From Actinacidiphila rubida (GTDB lineage Bacteria; Actinomycetota; Actinomycetes; Streptomycetales; Streptomycetaceae), in NCBI RefSeq assembly GCF_900110255.1, contig NZ_FODD01000046.1, positions 1 through 57,464 of the forward strand: a stretch of 57,464 bases of DNA, in the 5' to 3' direction. The stretch's first letter is position 1; every line of letters starts with the position of its first letter. The notes beneath the pieces were generated by a model, which saw nothing but the letters and a program-made list of their open reading frames with translations, did no database searches and had not been told where the DNA came from. Positions 41,932 to 49,753 of this stretch are shown here, one piece after another. A program made the position numbers and the translations under genes.

Positions 41932-42599
41932 CCCGCGCGGAGCAAGCACTCGCCCGCCAGTGGCGTCGCGTGCTCCTCGCGTGCGTCCTCGTCGCCCTGT
42001 CGGGCGCAGTCCTGATCATCTGGCATCGCATCAGTGTGGAGACCTCGGCGCGGAAGGACGCGGTCGCGGAGGCGAACCTCCGCGGCAGCGCGGTCTCCAC
42101 GCTGGCCGGTGACGTCCGCAAGCTGCGGGCGCAGGTCCAGGCGGCGGGGAAGACCCCGGTGGCACCAGACCCGTCGAAGGCCGTCTCGAACTTGCCGGCG
42201 CGGGCCGAGGTGCCCGTGCCGATCCCCGGGCCGCCGGGACCGGCCGGCATCCCGGGACCCACCGGACCGCCCGGATCCCCTGGCCCGACGGGCTCTCCCG
42301 GCCCGAGCGGCGCCGCGGGCGCCAACGGACCGACCGGCCCCACCGGCTCGGCCGGCATGGGCGGCGCCGTCGGACCCGCGGGACCCGCCGGTCCGGCCGG
42401 ACCGGCAGGCCCCCAAGGGCCACAGGGCCCCACCGGACCGGCAGGACGCGATGGCCAGACGTGTCCCGACGGGTACTCCCTCCAGCCAGCCGCAGGCGAC
42501 CCCGATTCGCTGGTGTGCCGCCGCGACGGCGCCCCCACGCCCACGCCGACCCCGACCACCACGCCGCCCGGCATCCTGTCTGACCGGCGCAAGTCCTAG
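41928..42599 (+). CDS. Membrane-anchored collagen-like protein
   Basis: The 223-residue protein has an N-terminal membrane segment (about 14-34: VLLACVLVALSGAVLIIW), a helical stalk (about 38-75) and then about 24 uninterrupted or nearly uninterrupted Gly-X-Y triplets (about 99-175) rich in Pro. It closes with a Cys-containing tail and a Pro/Thr-rich end. Phage collagen-like runs normally sit in tail fibres, so a membrane anchor on one, between lysis and tailspike genes, is odd. Whether it ends on virions or on the cell is open. Confidence 0.7.
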   Translation: MTRAEQALARQWRRVLLACVLVALSGAVLIIWHRISVETSARKDAVAEANLRGSAVSTLAGDVRKLRAQVQAAGKTPVAPDPSKAVSNLPARAEVPVPIPGPPGPAGIPGPTGPPGSPGPTGSPGPSGAAGANGPTGPTGSAGMGGAVGPAGPAGPAGPAGPQGPQGPTGPAGRDGQTCPDGYSLQPAAGDPDSLVCRRDGAPTPTPTPTTTPPGILSDRRKS

Positions 42600-42607
42600 G
42601 AGCAGCC

Positions 42608-44689
42608 ATGGGATTCCCGACGGGCGCGCAGACGATCGTCCTGACCGTGGACGCCAGCCTCTCGGACGGCTCGGCGGACCGGGACCCGATCACGTTGACG
42701 CCGACTCCGCCGCAGATCGTGTCGACCGTCCACGACCACATCGTGGCCGGCGACCCGATCCAGCTCGTCCCGGACCGGGCGACCGGCGCCGGAGCCGTGC
42801 GGGTCCTGGCGACGGACGCGGCCGGGTACCTGCCCAGCGGGTGGACGTACCGCGTGGACCGGTCCGGGCAGTCGCCGTACTACATCACGCTGCCGGCGGC
42901 GTCGGGGCCGACGGTGGACCTGTCGAGCCGGACGCCGGTGTCCGCGGACCCGGGGCAGTACGACCTGCTCGCACCGGTGGCGGAGATCGAGGCTTACGCG
43001 GATGAGCGTGATGCGGCGACGCTGGCCGCGGCGAACGCGTACACCGACGGGCACTCGGGCGGCGGCGCGCAGCCGTGGGTGTTTGACGTCACCGCACCGG
43101 CCTACGGGGCGATCGGCGACGCCCGCAGCGTCTCCGACGGCGCGATCACGACCGGGACGAAGGTGCTGCGCTGCAACACGAGCCTGCCGTTCGGCAGCGG
43201 CCACGCCACTGTCGGCATGCACGTCGGCATCAAGGGCGCCGGTCCGGCCGGGGTGTCGTGGTACCGGTCGACGATCGCGAGCGTCGACAGCAGCGGGCAG
43301 ATCACCCTCGCCGACAACGCGTCCACCTCGGTCACGAACGCCGTGGTGGTGTGGGGCCACAACAACCAGGCGCCGATCCAGGCCGCGGTCGACGCCGCCG
43401 AGGCGTACCTGGCGGCCGGCCACACCTATGCCCAGGTCTTCACCCCGCCCGGCGCCTACATCATCGACGGACCGCTGAGCACCACGAAGAGCGGCAACGG
43501 GCAGATCACCTTCGGCATCTACCCGACCACCGACGTGAAGCGGATCCTGCACTTCAAGGGCAGCAAGGGCTCCAGTGCGGTCCGCCACTGGGAGCAGCTG
43601 GTCCCGCAGACCGGCGGCTCCGCATGGCTCTCCTTCGGCACCTACGCCAGCTCCAGCGCGCAGACCGCCGACATCAACGCCAACGGGAATGGCGCTGTGC
43701 TGTGCGGCCCCAACGAGGGCACCAGCAACGGCCTCGCCTACGGCGCGGCCGCGCGCTACTCCAACGTCATGGCCGTCCTCGAAGACCTGGCGATCGTCAC
43801 CGCGCACTCCGTCTCCGGCTGGACGTACGGCGCCGCGAACCTCTACGGCACCGCGAACGCCGAACTGCTCGACTTCGCCTATGGCACCGCAGGCCTCTAC
43901 TCCGCTGGCGACTTCGCGAACCCGAACACCTTCGCCGACGGCCTGTCGATCGGGCTGCTCATGCCGTCCGCAGGGAACAACGACCACAACGTCATGAGGA
44001 ACGTCAGCTGCAACGGCGGCTACACCTACGGGGTGTTCCTCACCGAGCACTCGATCGCGGACCGGCTGATGGTCCTGTACTGCTGGGCTGGCGTGTGCCC
44101 AGTCGGCACCTACGCCGGGTCGGTGGGGGCGTCGCACGCGATGAAGGTCGTGCAGGCCAGCATCGAGTCCTGCTCGCACGAGCTGTACGTCGTCGGGCCG
44201 GCCGCGCAGGGCGTGGGGCCGATCATCGACATCGACCAGCTGCAAACCGAGTCGGGGGCGCCGAACATCGACGGCAACTCGACGGGGGCGCTGATGGCGG
44301 CGCTGGGCCGGGTGAAGCTGACGGGGCTGTACAACCAGGCCGGGGTGAGCACGGCGCAGCCGACGGGCATCGAGGTGGTCGACGGTGGTGTGCCGTCGGC
44401 GATCCGCCGGGTGACGGGGGCGTTCACGGCGCGGCCGATCGATCGGACGCTGGTGTGCGACACGACGGCCGGTGGGTTCACGGGGACGCTGCCGGACGCG
44501 GACGTGAACCCGGTGACCTACGTATTCAAGAATGTAGGGTCGGCGACCTTGACCGTGGGGACGACGGGCGCTCAGCTGATCTATACGACCAGCGGCACGG
44601 GTGCGACGTCGGCGAGCGTTGCGGCGGGCGCGACGCTGCGGGTACAGGCGATGTACAACGGCACCGCGTGGGGCTGGTACGTGGTGTGA
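42608..44689 (+). CDS. Tailspike / receptor-binding protein with beta-helix fold
   Basis: The 693-residue protein has an N-terminal domain (about 1-150) for tail attachment. A pectate-lyase-like parallel beta helix follows: VFDVTAPAYGAIGD, QAAVDAAEAYL, VFTPPGAYIIDGPL and then repeated Gly/Asn-rich turns. A C-terminal beta domain (about 600-693) is Ala/Gly/Thr-rich and may be for trimerisation. It is the best candidate for host-range and capsule or teichoic-acid binding or degradation. It closes the late operon. Confidence 0.8.
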   Translation: MGFPTGAQTIVLTVDASLSDGSADRDPITLTPTPPQIVSTVHDHIVAGDPIQLVPDRATGAGAVRVLATDAAGYLPSGWTYRVDRSGQSPYYITLPAASGPTVDLSSRTPVSADPGQYDLLAPVAEIEAYADERDAATLAAANAYTDGHSGGGAQPWVFDVTAPAYGAIGDARSVSDGAITTGTKVLRCNTSLPFGSGHATVGMHVGIKGAGPAGVSWYRSTIASVDSSGQITLADNASTSVTNAVVVWGHNNQAPIQAAVDAAEAYLAAGHTYAQVFTPPGAYIIDGPLSTTKSGNGQITFGIYPTTDVKRILHFKGSKGSSAVRHWEQLVPQTGGSAWLSFGTYASSSAQTADINANGNGAVLCGPNEGTSNGLAYGAAARYSNVMAVLEDLAIVTAHSVSGWTYGAANLYGTANAELLDFAYGTAGLYSAGDFANPNTFADGLSIGLLMPSAGNNDHNVMRNVSCNGGYTYGVFLTEHSIADRLMVLYCWAGVCPVGTYAGSVGASHAMKVVQASIESCSHELYVVGPAAQGVGPIIDIDQLQTESGAPNIDGNSTGALMAALGRVKLTGLYNQAGVSTAQPTGIEVVDGGVPSAIRRVTGAFTARPIDRTLVCDTTAGGFTGTLPDADVNPVTYVFKNVGSATLTVGTTGAQLIYTTSGTGATSASVAAGATLRVQAMYNGTAWGWYVV

Positions 44690-44697
44690 GCAGGCGA

Positions 44698-44730
44698 ACG
44701 CCCCCACCGCGCTCGGGGCGGTGGGGGCGT
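44698..44730. terminator. Strong bidirectional terminator after the late operon
   Basis: ACGCCCCCACCGC and GCGGTGGGGGCGT pair perfectly over 13 bases with a seven-base loop, nine bases after the tailspike stop. The leftward gene at 44739-44933 ends on the other side of it, so the same hairpin can close both transcripts. Confidence 0.85.
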
Positions 44731-44738
44731 CGTCGTGC

Positions 44739-44933
44739 TCAGTGGAGCCTGTTCAGCAGCTCCGATATGGCGCTGGCCAGCGCGCTCCCGAACTTCCAGG
44801 CGGCGCCCTGGAGCATGGCCACCAGGACTGCCTTCCGGGTGTCCGGGAGTGCCGCGATCACGGCGGGAGTCTCGCGGTTCACCTTGCTACGGCCCTCGGC
44901 CGTGTGGTGGGATGGCACAGGTACCTCTTTCAT
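44739..44933 (-). CDS. Hypothetical small helical protein
   Basis: The 64-residue protein starts at ATG 44933 (MKEVPVPSHH) and ends LASAISELLNRLH, an amphipathic helix. It converges on the late operon across the shared terminator at 44698-44730. The ribosome site is weak, which lowers confidence. The family is unknown. Confidence 0.5.
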   Translation of the reverse strand: MKEVPVPSHHTAEGRSKVNRETPAVIAALPDTRKAVLVAMLQGAAWKFGSALASAISELLNRLH

Positions 44934-45233
44934 TCGCGTGAGGCGGGACCGTGCAGGGAGTCCTCCGCCTGGTTGCACCCAGGCGAACAACAGGGCTCCC
45001 TTTTGCACGTGTTGGCGCGGAAGCAGTCTCAATACTAGTCATGTGACCACTACCGGCTGTGTTCGAGGACAATCCAACCACTAGATCTGGTGTCCGCGCG
45101 CCAAGGTCGCGGATTCACGCGCGGCCACGGCGTGTTGCGGCCCACAAAGGGGCAACGGTGCCCCTGCGCGGTCATGGGAGCGCCCCCAACGCATCTGGGC
45201 GCTGGGGGCGTTGGCGTGCTCGGCTGTCCGCGG
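44934..45233. other. Non-coding stretch with hairpins and an inverted repeat
   Basis: No convincing gene is present. It holds an AT-richer island with an imperfect inverted repeat (ACTAGTCA/TGACCACT, 45034-45051) that may control the leftward gene at 44933. A small hairpin (AGGGGCA/TGCCCCT, 45148-45165) and the terminator at 45181-45210 complete it. Rightward frames here (45090-45590) read as shadows of the leftward cassette. Confidence 0.5.
45181..45210 (-). terminator. Terminator of the leftward membrane cassette
   Basis: CGCCCCCAACGC and GCGCTGGGGGCG pair over 12 bases with one mismatch and a six-base loop, 24 bases past the stop codon of the last leftward gene (45234). The next hairpin at 45148-45165 may add to it. 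Confidence 0.6.
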
Positions 45234-45485
45234 CTACCGGGAGAGGCGGATCCAGCGGCGCAGCCGAGAAGGTCGCTTCTGCATGCGCTTCCACAGCTCG
45301 GGCCGGTGCACGGCGAGCAGTGCCTCGAACTCGTCGAGGTCGGACTGCCGGGCCGCTTCACTGAGCCGCTCGACCGCCTCGGCGGTGGTGATGCCCGAGT
45401 CCCGCATCGCCTGCCAGAACTCGGGCGACTCGATGCGCGTCTTCAACTGGGCCGTGGAGTCCGCGGGGAATTGCTGCTCGGTCAT
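45234..45485 (-). CDS. Hypothetical helical protein coupled to the Mrr nuclease
   Basis: The 83-residue protein is helical and charged (TAEAVERLSEAARQSDLDEF) and ends with a basic KRPSRLRRWIR patch. Its ATG overlaps the stop of the Mrr-type gene (ATGA), so both are made together. It could be a partner, immunity or DNA-binding subunit of the nuclease. Nothing more can be said. Confidence 0.65.
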   Translation of the reverse strand: MTEQQFPADSTAQLKTRIESPEFWQAMRDSGITTAEAVERLSEAARQSDLDEFEALLAVHRPELWKRMQKRPSRLRRWIRLSR

Positions 45486-46102
45486 GCGCCCATCATCCTC
45501 TCGGCGCCCCACGGCGGCAGCACCTTCTCGCCTGCCCACGCTGCCAGCTCGTCGCCGTCGACGAGCCGGATCCCGGCCCGCCTCGCGTAGTCGACCGCGG
45601 CGTCGGTGAACTCGGCGGTGGTCACCACGATGGCCAAGTCCGCGCCGTGCACCACGGAGTAGGTTCCGCCGACGCGCTGCACTTCTGGGCTGCCGACGCG
45701 GCGGCCGGGCGCGTACCTCTTGCACTGCACCACGATCCGGCGTCCGGTCGGCGTGCGGGCGAGGACGTCGGCTCCGAGGTCGCCCGCGCCGCCGACCACC
45801 CGCACGTCGGTGCAGCCGTCGCGCCAGCAGAGGTCCGCGACTAACTGCTCGAACTCGCCCGGACTCATGGACGCCCAGTCCACTGGCGTGGTGCGGCCGG
45901 CCGGCATGCTGCGGGCGCGGAAGAGACCGGCCCCGCCGAGCGCGGCGAGCAGGGCCGCGGCGGTCACCGCGATGGCGTGGCCGCTGATCCACATGGTGAC
46001 GCTGCGGACGATGAACCACACGGCGGCGGCGACGATGGCGAGGCAGCCGATCGGGGTGAGGCAGCTCGGGCGCGGTATGCCTCGTCGGCGGGGCTCGGCC
46101 AT
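45482..46102 (-). CDS. Membrane-anchored Mrr-type restriction endonuclease
   Basis: The 206-residue protein has two hydrophobic segments (about 18-38 and 42-60) followed by an Mrr catalytic domain (about 75-190). The domain has GEFEQLVADLC, GDLGADVLA (metal-binding Asp) and VVQCKRY (the Q-x-K pair), the usual layout of this PD-(D/E)XK nuclease. Mrr cuts modified DNA. Joined to two membrane segments it would act at the membrane, where injected DNA enters. The cassette around it is rich in other membrane proteins. Confidence 0.8.
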   Translation of the reverse strand: MAEPRRRGIPRPSCLTPIGCLAIVAAAVWFIVRSVTMWISGHAIAVTAAALLAALGGAGLFRARSMPAGRTTPVDWASMSPGEFEQLVADLCWRDGCTDVRVVGGAGDLGADVLARTPTGRRIVVQCKRYAPGRRVGSPEVQRVGGTYSVVHGADLAIVVTTAEFTDAAVDYARRAGIRLVDGDELAAWAGEKVLPPWGAERMMGA

Positions 46103-46104
46103 GG

Positions 46105-46233
46105 CTACTTCTGCTCCGGCTCGGGCTGGACGGGCTTGCTCCAGTCCCCGGTGGCGGGGTCGTACTCGCGGGCGTGCTGCTCGTCGCCGGGTCGGTTGTC
46201 GCGGATGGGGAAGTCTCCCCGGAGGGGTGCCAT
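46105..46233 (-). CDS. 42-residue hydrophilic microprotein
   Basis: The frame starts at ATG 46233 and stops two bases before the Mrr-type gene. The product is acidic to neutral, with AREYDPATGDWSKPVQPEPE and no Cys. It follows the hairpin at 46269-46310 and begins the third transcription unit of the cassette. Unknown function. Confidence 0.5.
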   Translation of the reverse strand: MAPLRGDFPIRDNRPGDEQHAREYDPATGDWSKPVQPEPEQK

Positions 46234-46268
46234 GATCTGGGTTCCTGTCTCTGTGCTGGGATGGGTGG

Positions 46269-46310
46269 CCCGGGCCGGTCGATGTCTTGGCGGATGGCGG
46301 CCGGCCCGGG
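46269..46310 (-). terminator. Internal hairpin of the leftward cassette
   Basis: CCCGGGCCGG and CCGGCCCGGG are perfect ten-base arms, 22 bases apart, beginning two bases after the stop codon at 46313 in the leftward direction. It should end or weaken transcription of the membrane genes before the Mrr group. Confidence 0.6.
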
Positions 46311-46312
46311 AG

Positions 46313-46504
46313 TCAGATGGGGCGGATGGAGCCGCCGGAGACGGCCGCCTTGCCGTACCGGCAGTCGATCTCGTCGGCGATGGCGGTGACCTGCCTGAAC
46401 TTGTCGTCGTCGTCCGCGGCGTCGATGGTGCGGACGTCCGTGCGGGGCAGGCCGATCCGGTTGCGGTACTTGGTGGTGACCTCGAACCGCGCCACGTCAC
46501 GCAC
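46313..46504 (-). CDS. Hypothetical small protein
   Basis: The 63-residue protein begins with GTG 46504, overlapping the upstream stop, and contains a DAADDDDKFRQV acidic stretch. It has one Cys and no motif. Function unknown. Confidence 0.55.
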   Translation of the reverse strand: MRDVARFEVTTKYRNRIGLPRTDVRTIDAADDDDKFRQVTAIADEIDCRYGKAAVSGGSIRPI

Positions 46505-46685
46505 CGCCCTCGCCGAACTTCACTTCCATGGAGGCGTTGAACAGCTCGCGCGCCTCGGTGCCGTCCGTGGTGCGCGTGTCGAACCGCGCGGTCACCTCGG
46601 CGACGATTCGGTCAGTCGTGGCGCGGTCGGCGTTCTTCTTCGCCTTGACGTACTCGCGCACGGACGCGTGCTTGTACTCGCTCAT
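46497..46685 (-). CDS. Hypothetical small protein
   Basis: The 62-residue protein is charged, helical (SVREYVKAKKNADRATTDRIV) and ends in FGEGGA. It is coupled to the membrane protein before it (ATGA overlap at 46682-46685) and to the next gene. No family is known to me. Confidence 0.6.
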   Translation of the reverse strand: MSEYKHASVREYVKAKKNADRATTDRIVAEVTARFDTRTTDGTEARELFNASMEVKFGEGGA

Positions 46686-47425
46686 GCGGGCCTCTTCCTG
46701 GTGCGGTCGACGGCGCGGACGATCGTCCGCGCCGGGTTCGCCGGATCGGGAATCGAGGTGACCTGGACTCCCCCGATCTGGCGCGTAGTCGGTGTAGCTG
46801 GCGGGTCTGTAGTTGCCCCTGTAGTTCCGGGCTGACCTGCGGCAACTACGGCTACGGGCCCGGCTACGGCAGGGGTCAGAGAGGGGGCGGGGAGGGGCGG
46901 CAGGTCGGCCCGGTGCACGCCCGGAGAGACCCGCTTCGCGGCATCCCGGACGGAGGGCCGGACGGGCACCTGGTGGACGGTCAGGAGGGCCCGGACGTCG
47001 CCGGTCTGCCAGTCCCCGCCGTGCCGCGCGGTGAGGCCCGCGGCGAGGGTGGCCAGGTGCACTCCGGGGCCGCCGGCGAGGAGGTCGTGGGCGAGCGCGG
47101 CCAGCTCGTCTCCGGTGACGTCCGGCAGTTCCTGCTCGGCGTCCGCGGCGGACGCCTGCGGGCCGGGCTTCGCGGCCTGCAGCTGCTGGCCTCGGGCGGC
47201 CTTCGTCGCCGCGCGGAGCGCCAGCACGCACACCACCAGGGCGACCGCGCCGACGCCCAGCAGCGAGCCGAGGAGCAGGTGCGCGGCGCCGTACAGGGTG
47301 CCCAGGACGAGCGCCCACCGGACGCCGGTGTCCAGCCAGTTCGTCCCTGCGGCCAACCAGCCGCGCACGCCCTTCGTCCAGCGCTCCCCCAGGATCCGCA
47401 GGCCCTTCACCAGGTGGCGGCTCAT
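46682..47425 (-). CDS. Membrane protein of the plasmid-transfer-like cassette
   Basis: The 247-residue protein has two adjacent membrane segments (about 35-72) and a soluble domain (about 100-170: VTGDELAALAHDLLAGGPG, VHLATLAAGLTARHG) that resembles a winged-helix-like unit. A Pro/Thr-rich tail follows. From memory, similar proteins lie near DUF2637 genes in actinomycete integrative and conjugative elements. Here no FtsK/TraB translocase is present. It is coupled to the genes on both sides. Confidence 0.6.
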   Translation of the reverse strand: MSRHLVKGLRILGERWTKGVRGWLAAGTNWLDTGVRWALVLGTLYGAAHLLLGSLLGVGAVALVVCVLALRAATKAARGQQLQAAKPGPQASAADAEQELPDVTGDELAALAHDLLAGGPGVHLATLAAGLTARHGGDWQTGDVRALLTVHQVPVRPSVRDAAKRVSPGVHRADLPPLPAPSLTPAVAGPVAVVAAGQPGTTGATTDPPATPTTRQIGGVQVTSIPDPANPARTIVRAVDRTRKRPA

Positions 47426-47928
47426 ACGCCACCGCCGTTGTTGAACCAGCCGAGGACGCCGTCACCGAGGCCGTTCACGAGGCCGGTGACGTGCAGGAAC
47501 AGCCCGGCCACGCCGACGGTGAGCGTCATCGTGGAGCCGCTGAACCAGCCCCAGAACAGTTGCCGCTTCATCACCTTCGTCGCGGCCTTCCACGCCACGA
47601 TGAACCCGACGAAGAACAGGAATGCCACCAGGTGCCCGCCCGGGGTGAGGACCCCGGCGGTGCCGTGGTTGACGGTGTCGGCGTGGCCGCCTGCGGTGCC
47701 GCTGACGGCGTGTTTCCCGATGCCGTTGCCGACGAGCGCGGTCCAGCCGGCGAGGAGGCCGAGGATCCCGGCGCACATGGTGGCGAGGCCGCCGAGGACG
47801 TAGGACCCGGCGAAGGGGGCGAGGTCGGCGGGCTTGCGGGTGCCGGTCTTCCACCACTTCCAGCCGTAGATGCCGGTGGCGGCGAGGCTGACGGCGAGGC
47901 CGCCGACGGTGATGGCGGTGCTGCTCAC
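47422..47928 (-). CDS. Four-pass membrane protein
   Basis: The 168-residue protein (GTG 47928) has four hydrophobic segments (about 5-22, 42-63, 97-115 and 127-150) and little soluble mass. A Gly/His loop (about 72-92) lies between the second and third. It overlaps both neighbours by stop/start coupling. Its closest role by context is spread or mating-pore-like, as in actinomycete plasmids. Confidence 0.6.
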   Translation of the reverse strand: MSSTAITVGGLAVSLAATGIYGWKWWKTGTRKPADLAPFAGSYVLGGLATMCAGILGLLAGWTALVGNGIGKHAVSGTAGGHADTVNHGTAGVLTPGGHLVAFLFFVGFIVAWKAATKVMKRQLFWGWFSGSTMTLTVGVAGLFLHVTGLVNGLGDGVLGWFNNGGGV

Positions 47929-48431
47929 TGGGACGCTCCGGTGATGAAGGTGACGATGTCGGAGGGGTTTGCCATGGCGACGGTGCCGACGAATGCGCTG
48001 GTGAGGAGCGTCCAGGCGATCCAGGAGCGGCGGTTGTGGACCCACATGGCGCCGATGGCCAGGCCGACGGCGGCGATGACCCAGGCGGCGCCGACTCCGG
48101 CCTCGGTGCGGGCCTGGGTGAGGATGCCGCCCCAGCTGGTGGCGAGCGACTGGCCCTGGAGGAACGGGAGCAGGGCGAGGCAGGCGCCGCAGACCGGGCG
48201 GGCGAGGGGCCAGCGGCGGAGGCGCGTCCAGTCCCAGCGAGGCTCCCCCGCGGGCTGCTGCTCGACGGGCTCCGGCGCGCGCTCGGCGGCCGGCGGCTTG
48301 GTGTCGTCCGTGTCCCACAGGTCGTCGAGCCAGTCCCGCTGGCGCCGCGGCGGCGGGACGGGTGCGCCGTCGATGCGCTCGCGCAACTGGCCGCGGATGC
48401 GCATCTCGTCGTGGTCGGGCGGGGTGGTCAT
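47925..48431 (-). CDS. Three-pass membrane protein with long N-terminal tail
   Basis: The 168-residue protein has a soluble, Pro/Asp/Trp-containing N-tail (about 1-70: RDWLDDLWDTDDTKPP) and three membrane segments (about 76-95, 110-130 and 134-155). It is coupled to the next membrane gene by GTGA. Family not identified; by context it is part of the same membrane complex. Confidence 0.6.
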   Translation of the reverse strand: MTTPPDHDEMRIRGQLRERIDGAPVPPPRRQRDWLDDLWDTDDTKPPAAERAPEPVEQQPAGEPRWDWTRLRRWPLARPVCGACLALLPFLQGQSLATSWGGILTQARTEAGVGAAWVIAAVGLAIGAMWVHNRRSWIAWTLLTSAFVGTVAMANPSDIVTFITGASQ

Positions 48432-48444
48432 GGCGTCCTCTCGG

Positions 48445-49500
48445 TCACATGTAGGTGGTGCGCTTGTCGCGCTCGCGGCGCAGCGTCCGCTTCACGGTCG
48501 GGATGTCCGCGTCCGGGCGGACAGCGAGGACAGCGGACACGACCTCGTCCGGCTTGTCCGTCCCGGCGTCCAGGCAGCCACGGACAAGTGCGGCGACGGA
48601 GGGCTTGTCCGCGTCGGTGTCCGCCATGGCGGGCCGGACAGTGTCCGCGCTGGTCAGTGGCGTGTCCGCACCCTTGTCCGCCCGGGCGTCCGCGGTGATG
48701 TCCGGGGGGTCGGACAGGGCTGTCCGGGGCTGTCCGGGGGGCATGGCGGGCGCGTTGTCCGGGGCTGTCCGGGGGGTGTTGTCCGGCCGGACGTCGGCCG
48801 TGTCCGGGGCGGACAGCGCGGGTGCGGCGGACGTGTCCGCCCCGTCGAGGGGGACACCATGGCGGGCGAGGCGCAAGGGGATCAGCGCCTCGACGGGCGC
48901 CCGGCGCCGCCACGCGACGCCGTAGCGGGCACGGAGGCGGATCCGGTAGACGAGGCGGTCCTGCTCGCGGCGGATCGTCTCCTCGTAGCTCCGCAGCTCC
49001 CACAGCTTCATGCGCCGCCACAGCCGGAACGTGGGCCACGGCGCGAGTGCCCAGCGGGCGAGGCGCACGGCCTCCATGTGCCGGTCCGCGGTGATGTCCG
49101 CGATGCGGCCGACAGCGTGCCGGGCGGCCTCAACGACCGCGACGAACAGGACGGGGATGACCGCGTGCATGCCGACGCCGAGCGAGTCGGGCCAGGCCGC
49201 GGCGCCGTTGAACGCGACGGTGGCGGTGGTGAGAAGCCATGCGGTGTGGCGGAGCAGCGGGAGGGGGATGCGGAGCCAGGTGAGAAGCAGGTCGAGGGCG
49301 AGGAGGACGACGATTCCGGCGTCGATGCCGATGGGGAAGACGTTCGCGAACCAGCCGAATCCCTTGTGGAGGGCCAGGGTTCGGACGGCGGTGTAGGAGC
49401 CGGCGAAGCCGATGCCCGCGATGGCGACGGCGCCGACGGCGGCGATGCCCGCGAGCGCCTTGAGGGCTCGGGGCATGTTGGCGGCGGGGCGACCGGTCAA
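48445..49500 (-). CDS. DUF2637 membrane protein
   Basis: The 351-residue protein (TTG 49500, GGAG eight bases upstream) has an N-terminal four-helix membrane domain of DUF2637 type (about 12-125, with GIDAGIVVLLALDLLL), then a basic helical region and an acidic low-complexity linker (about 225-300). It ends in a small helical domain (VAALVRGCLDAGTDKPDEVV). DUF2637 proteins are typical of actinomycete plasmids and integrative and conjugative elements, not of phage virions. The linker is encoded by a dense run of GTCCG/CGGAC words. Confidence 0.72.
   Translation of the reverse strand: MTGRPAANMPRALKALAGIAAVGAVAIAGIGFAGSYTAVRTLALHKGFGWFANVFPIGIDAGIVVLLALDLLLTWLRIPLPLLRHTAWLLTTATVAFNGAAAWPDSLGVGMHAVIPVLFVAVVEAARHAVGRIADITADRHMEAVRLARWALAPWPTFRLWRRMKLWELRSYEETIRREQDRLVYRIRLRARYGVAWRRRAPVEALIPLRLARHGVPLDGADTSAAPALSAPDTADVRPDNTPRTAPDNAPAMPPGQPRTALSDPPDITADARADKGADTPLTSADTVRPAMADTDADKPSVAALVRGCLDAGTDKPDEVVSAVLAVRPDADIPTVKRTLRRERDKRTTYM
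48484..48838. repeat. Dense GTCCG/CGGAC repeat tract inside the DUF2637 gene
   Basis: Counted by eye, GTCCG occurs about 19 times and CGGAC about 8 times within 355 bases, mostly as TGTCCGS or CGGACA in fixed codon phase. Chance at this base composition would give one or two. It encodes the acidic Asp-rich linker, so selection on protein may explain part of it. Sets of short repeats are also recognition sites for actinomycete DNA translocases. Confidence 0.55.
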
Positions 49501-49526
49501 GGCGGGTTCTCCTTGGGGGCGGTGGG

Positions 49527-49565
49527 GCCGCGCCCGGCGGCGTGGGTTGGGTTGCCGGGCGCGGC
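49527..49565 (-). terminator. Hairpin between microgenes and the DUF2637 gene
   Basis: GCCGCGCCCGGC and GCCGGGCGCGGC form a perfect 12-base stem with a 15-base loop, 11 bases after the leftward stop at 49577 and before the DUF2637 ribosome site. It likely lowers expression of the membrane proteins relative to the first three small genes. Confidence 0.6.
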
Positions 49566-49576
49566 GGTCGGTGGGT

Positions 49577-49753
49577 TCAGCGATGGCGGCAGCGGCCGGT
49601 GTGGGCGTAGCCGGCGGGGCAGTACCCGCCGTCCGCCCACTGCTGCGCGGCGCGGTCGGGGCGGGTGCGCTGGTGTCGGCGGCCGCGGGCGCGGGACTCG
49701 GCGTCCTGCTTGGGGCTGGTCAGTGCGCCGAGCCAGGAGAGGCGGCCGGCCAT
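49577..49753 (-). CDS. 58-residue basic microprotein
   Basis: The product is Arg-rich (SRARGRRHQRTRPDRAAQQWA) and ends DGGYCPAGYAHTGRCRHR with two Cys and two His that could bind one zinc. The ATG at 49753 overlaps the preceding stop (TGATG). A DNA- or RNA-binding role is plausible from charge only. Confidence 0.55.
   Translation of the reverse strand: MAGRLSWLGALTSPKQDAESRARGRRHQRTRPDRAAQQWADGGYCPAGYAHTGRCRHR

Noticed and set aside
45090..45609. Rightward frames at the end of the leftward cassette
   Set aside because: Shadow of the 83-residue leftward gene; also crosses the terminator hairpins.
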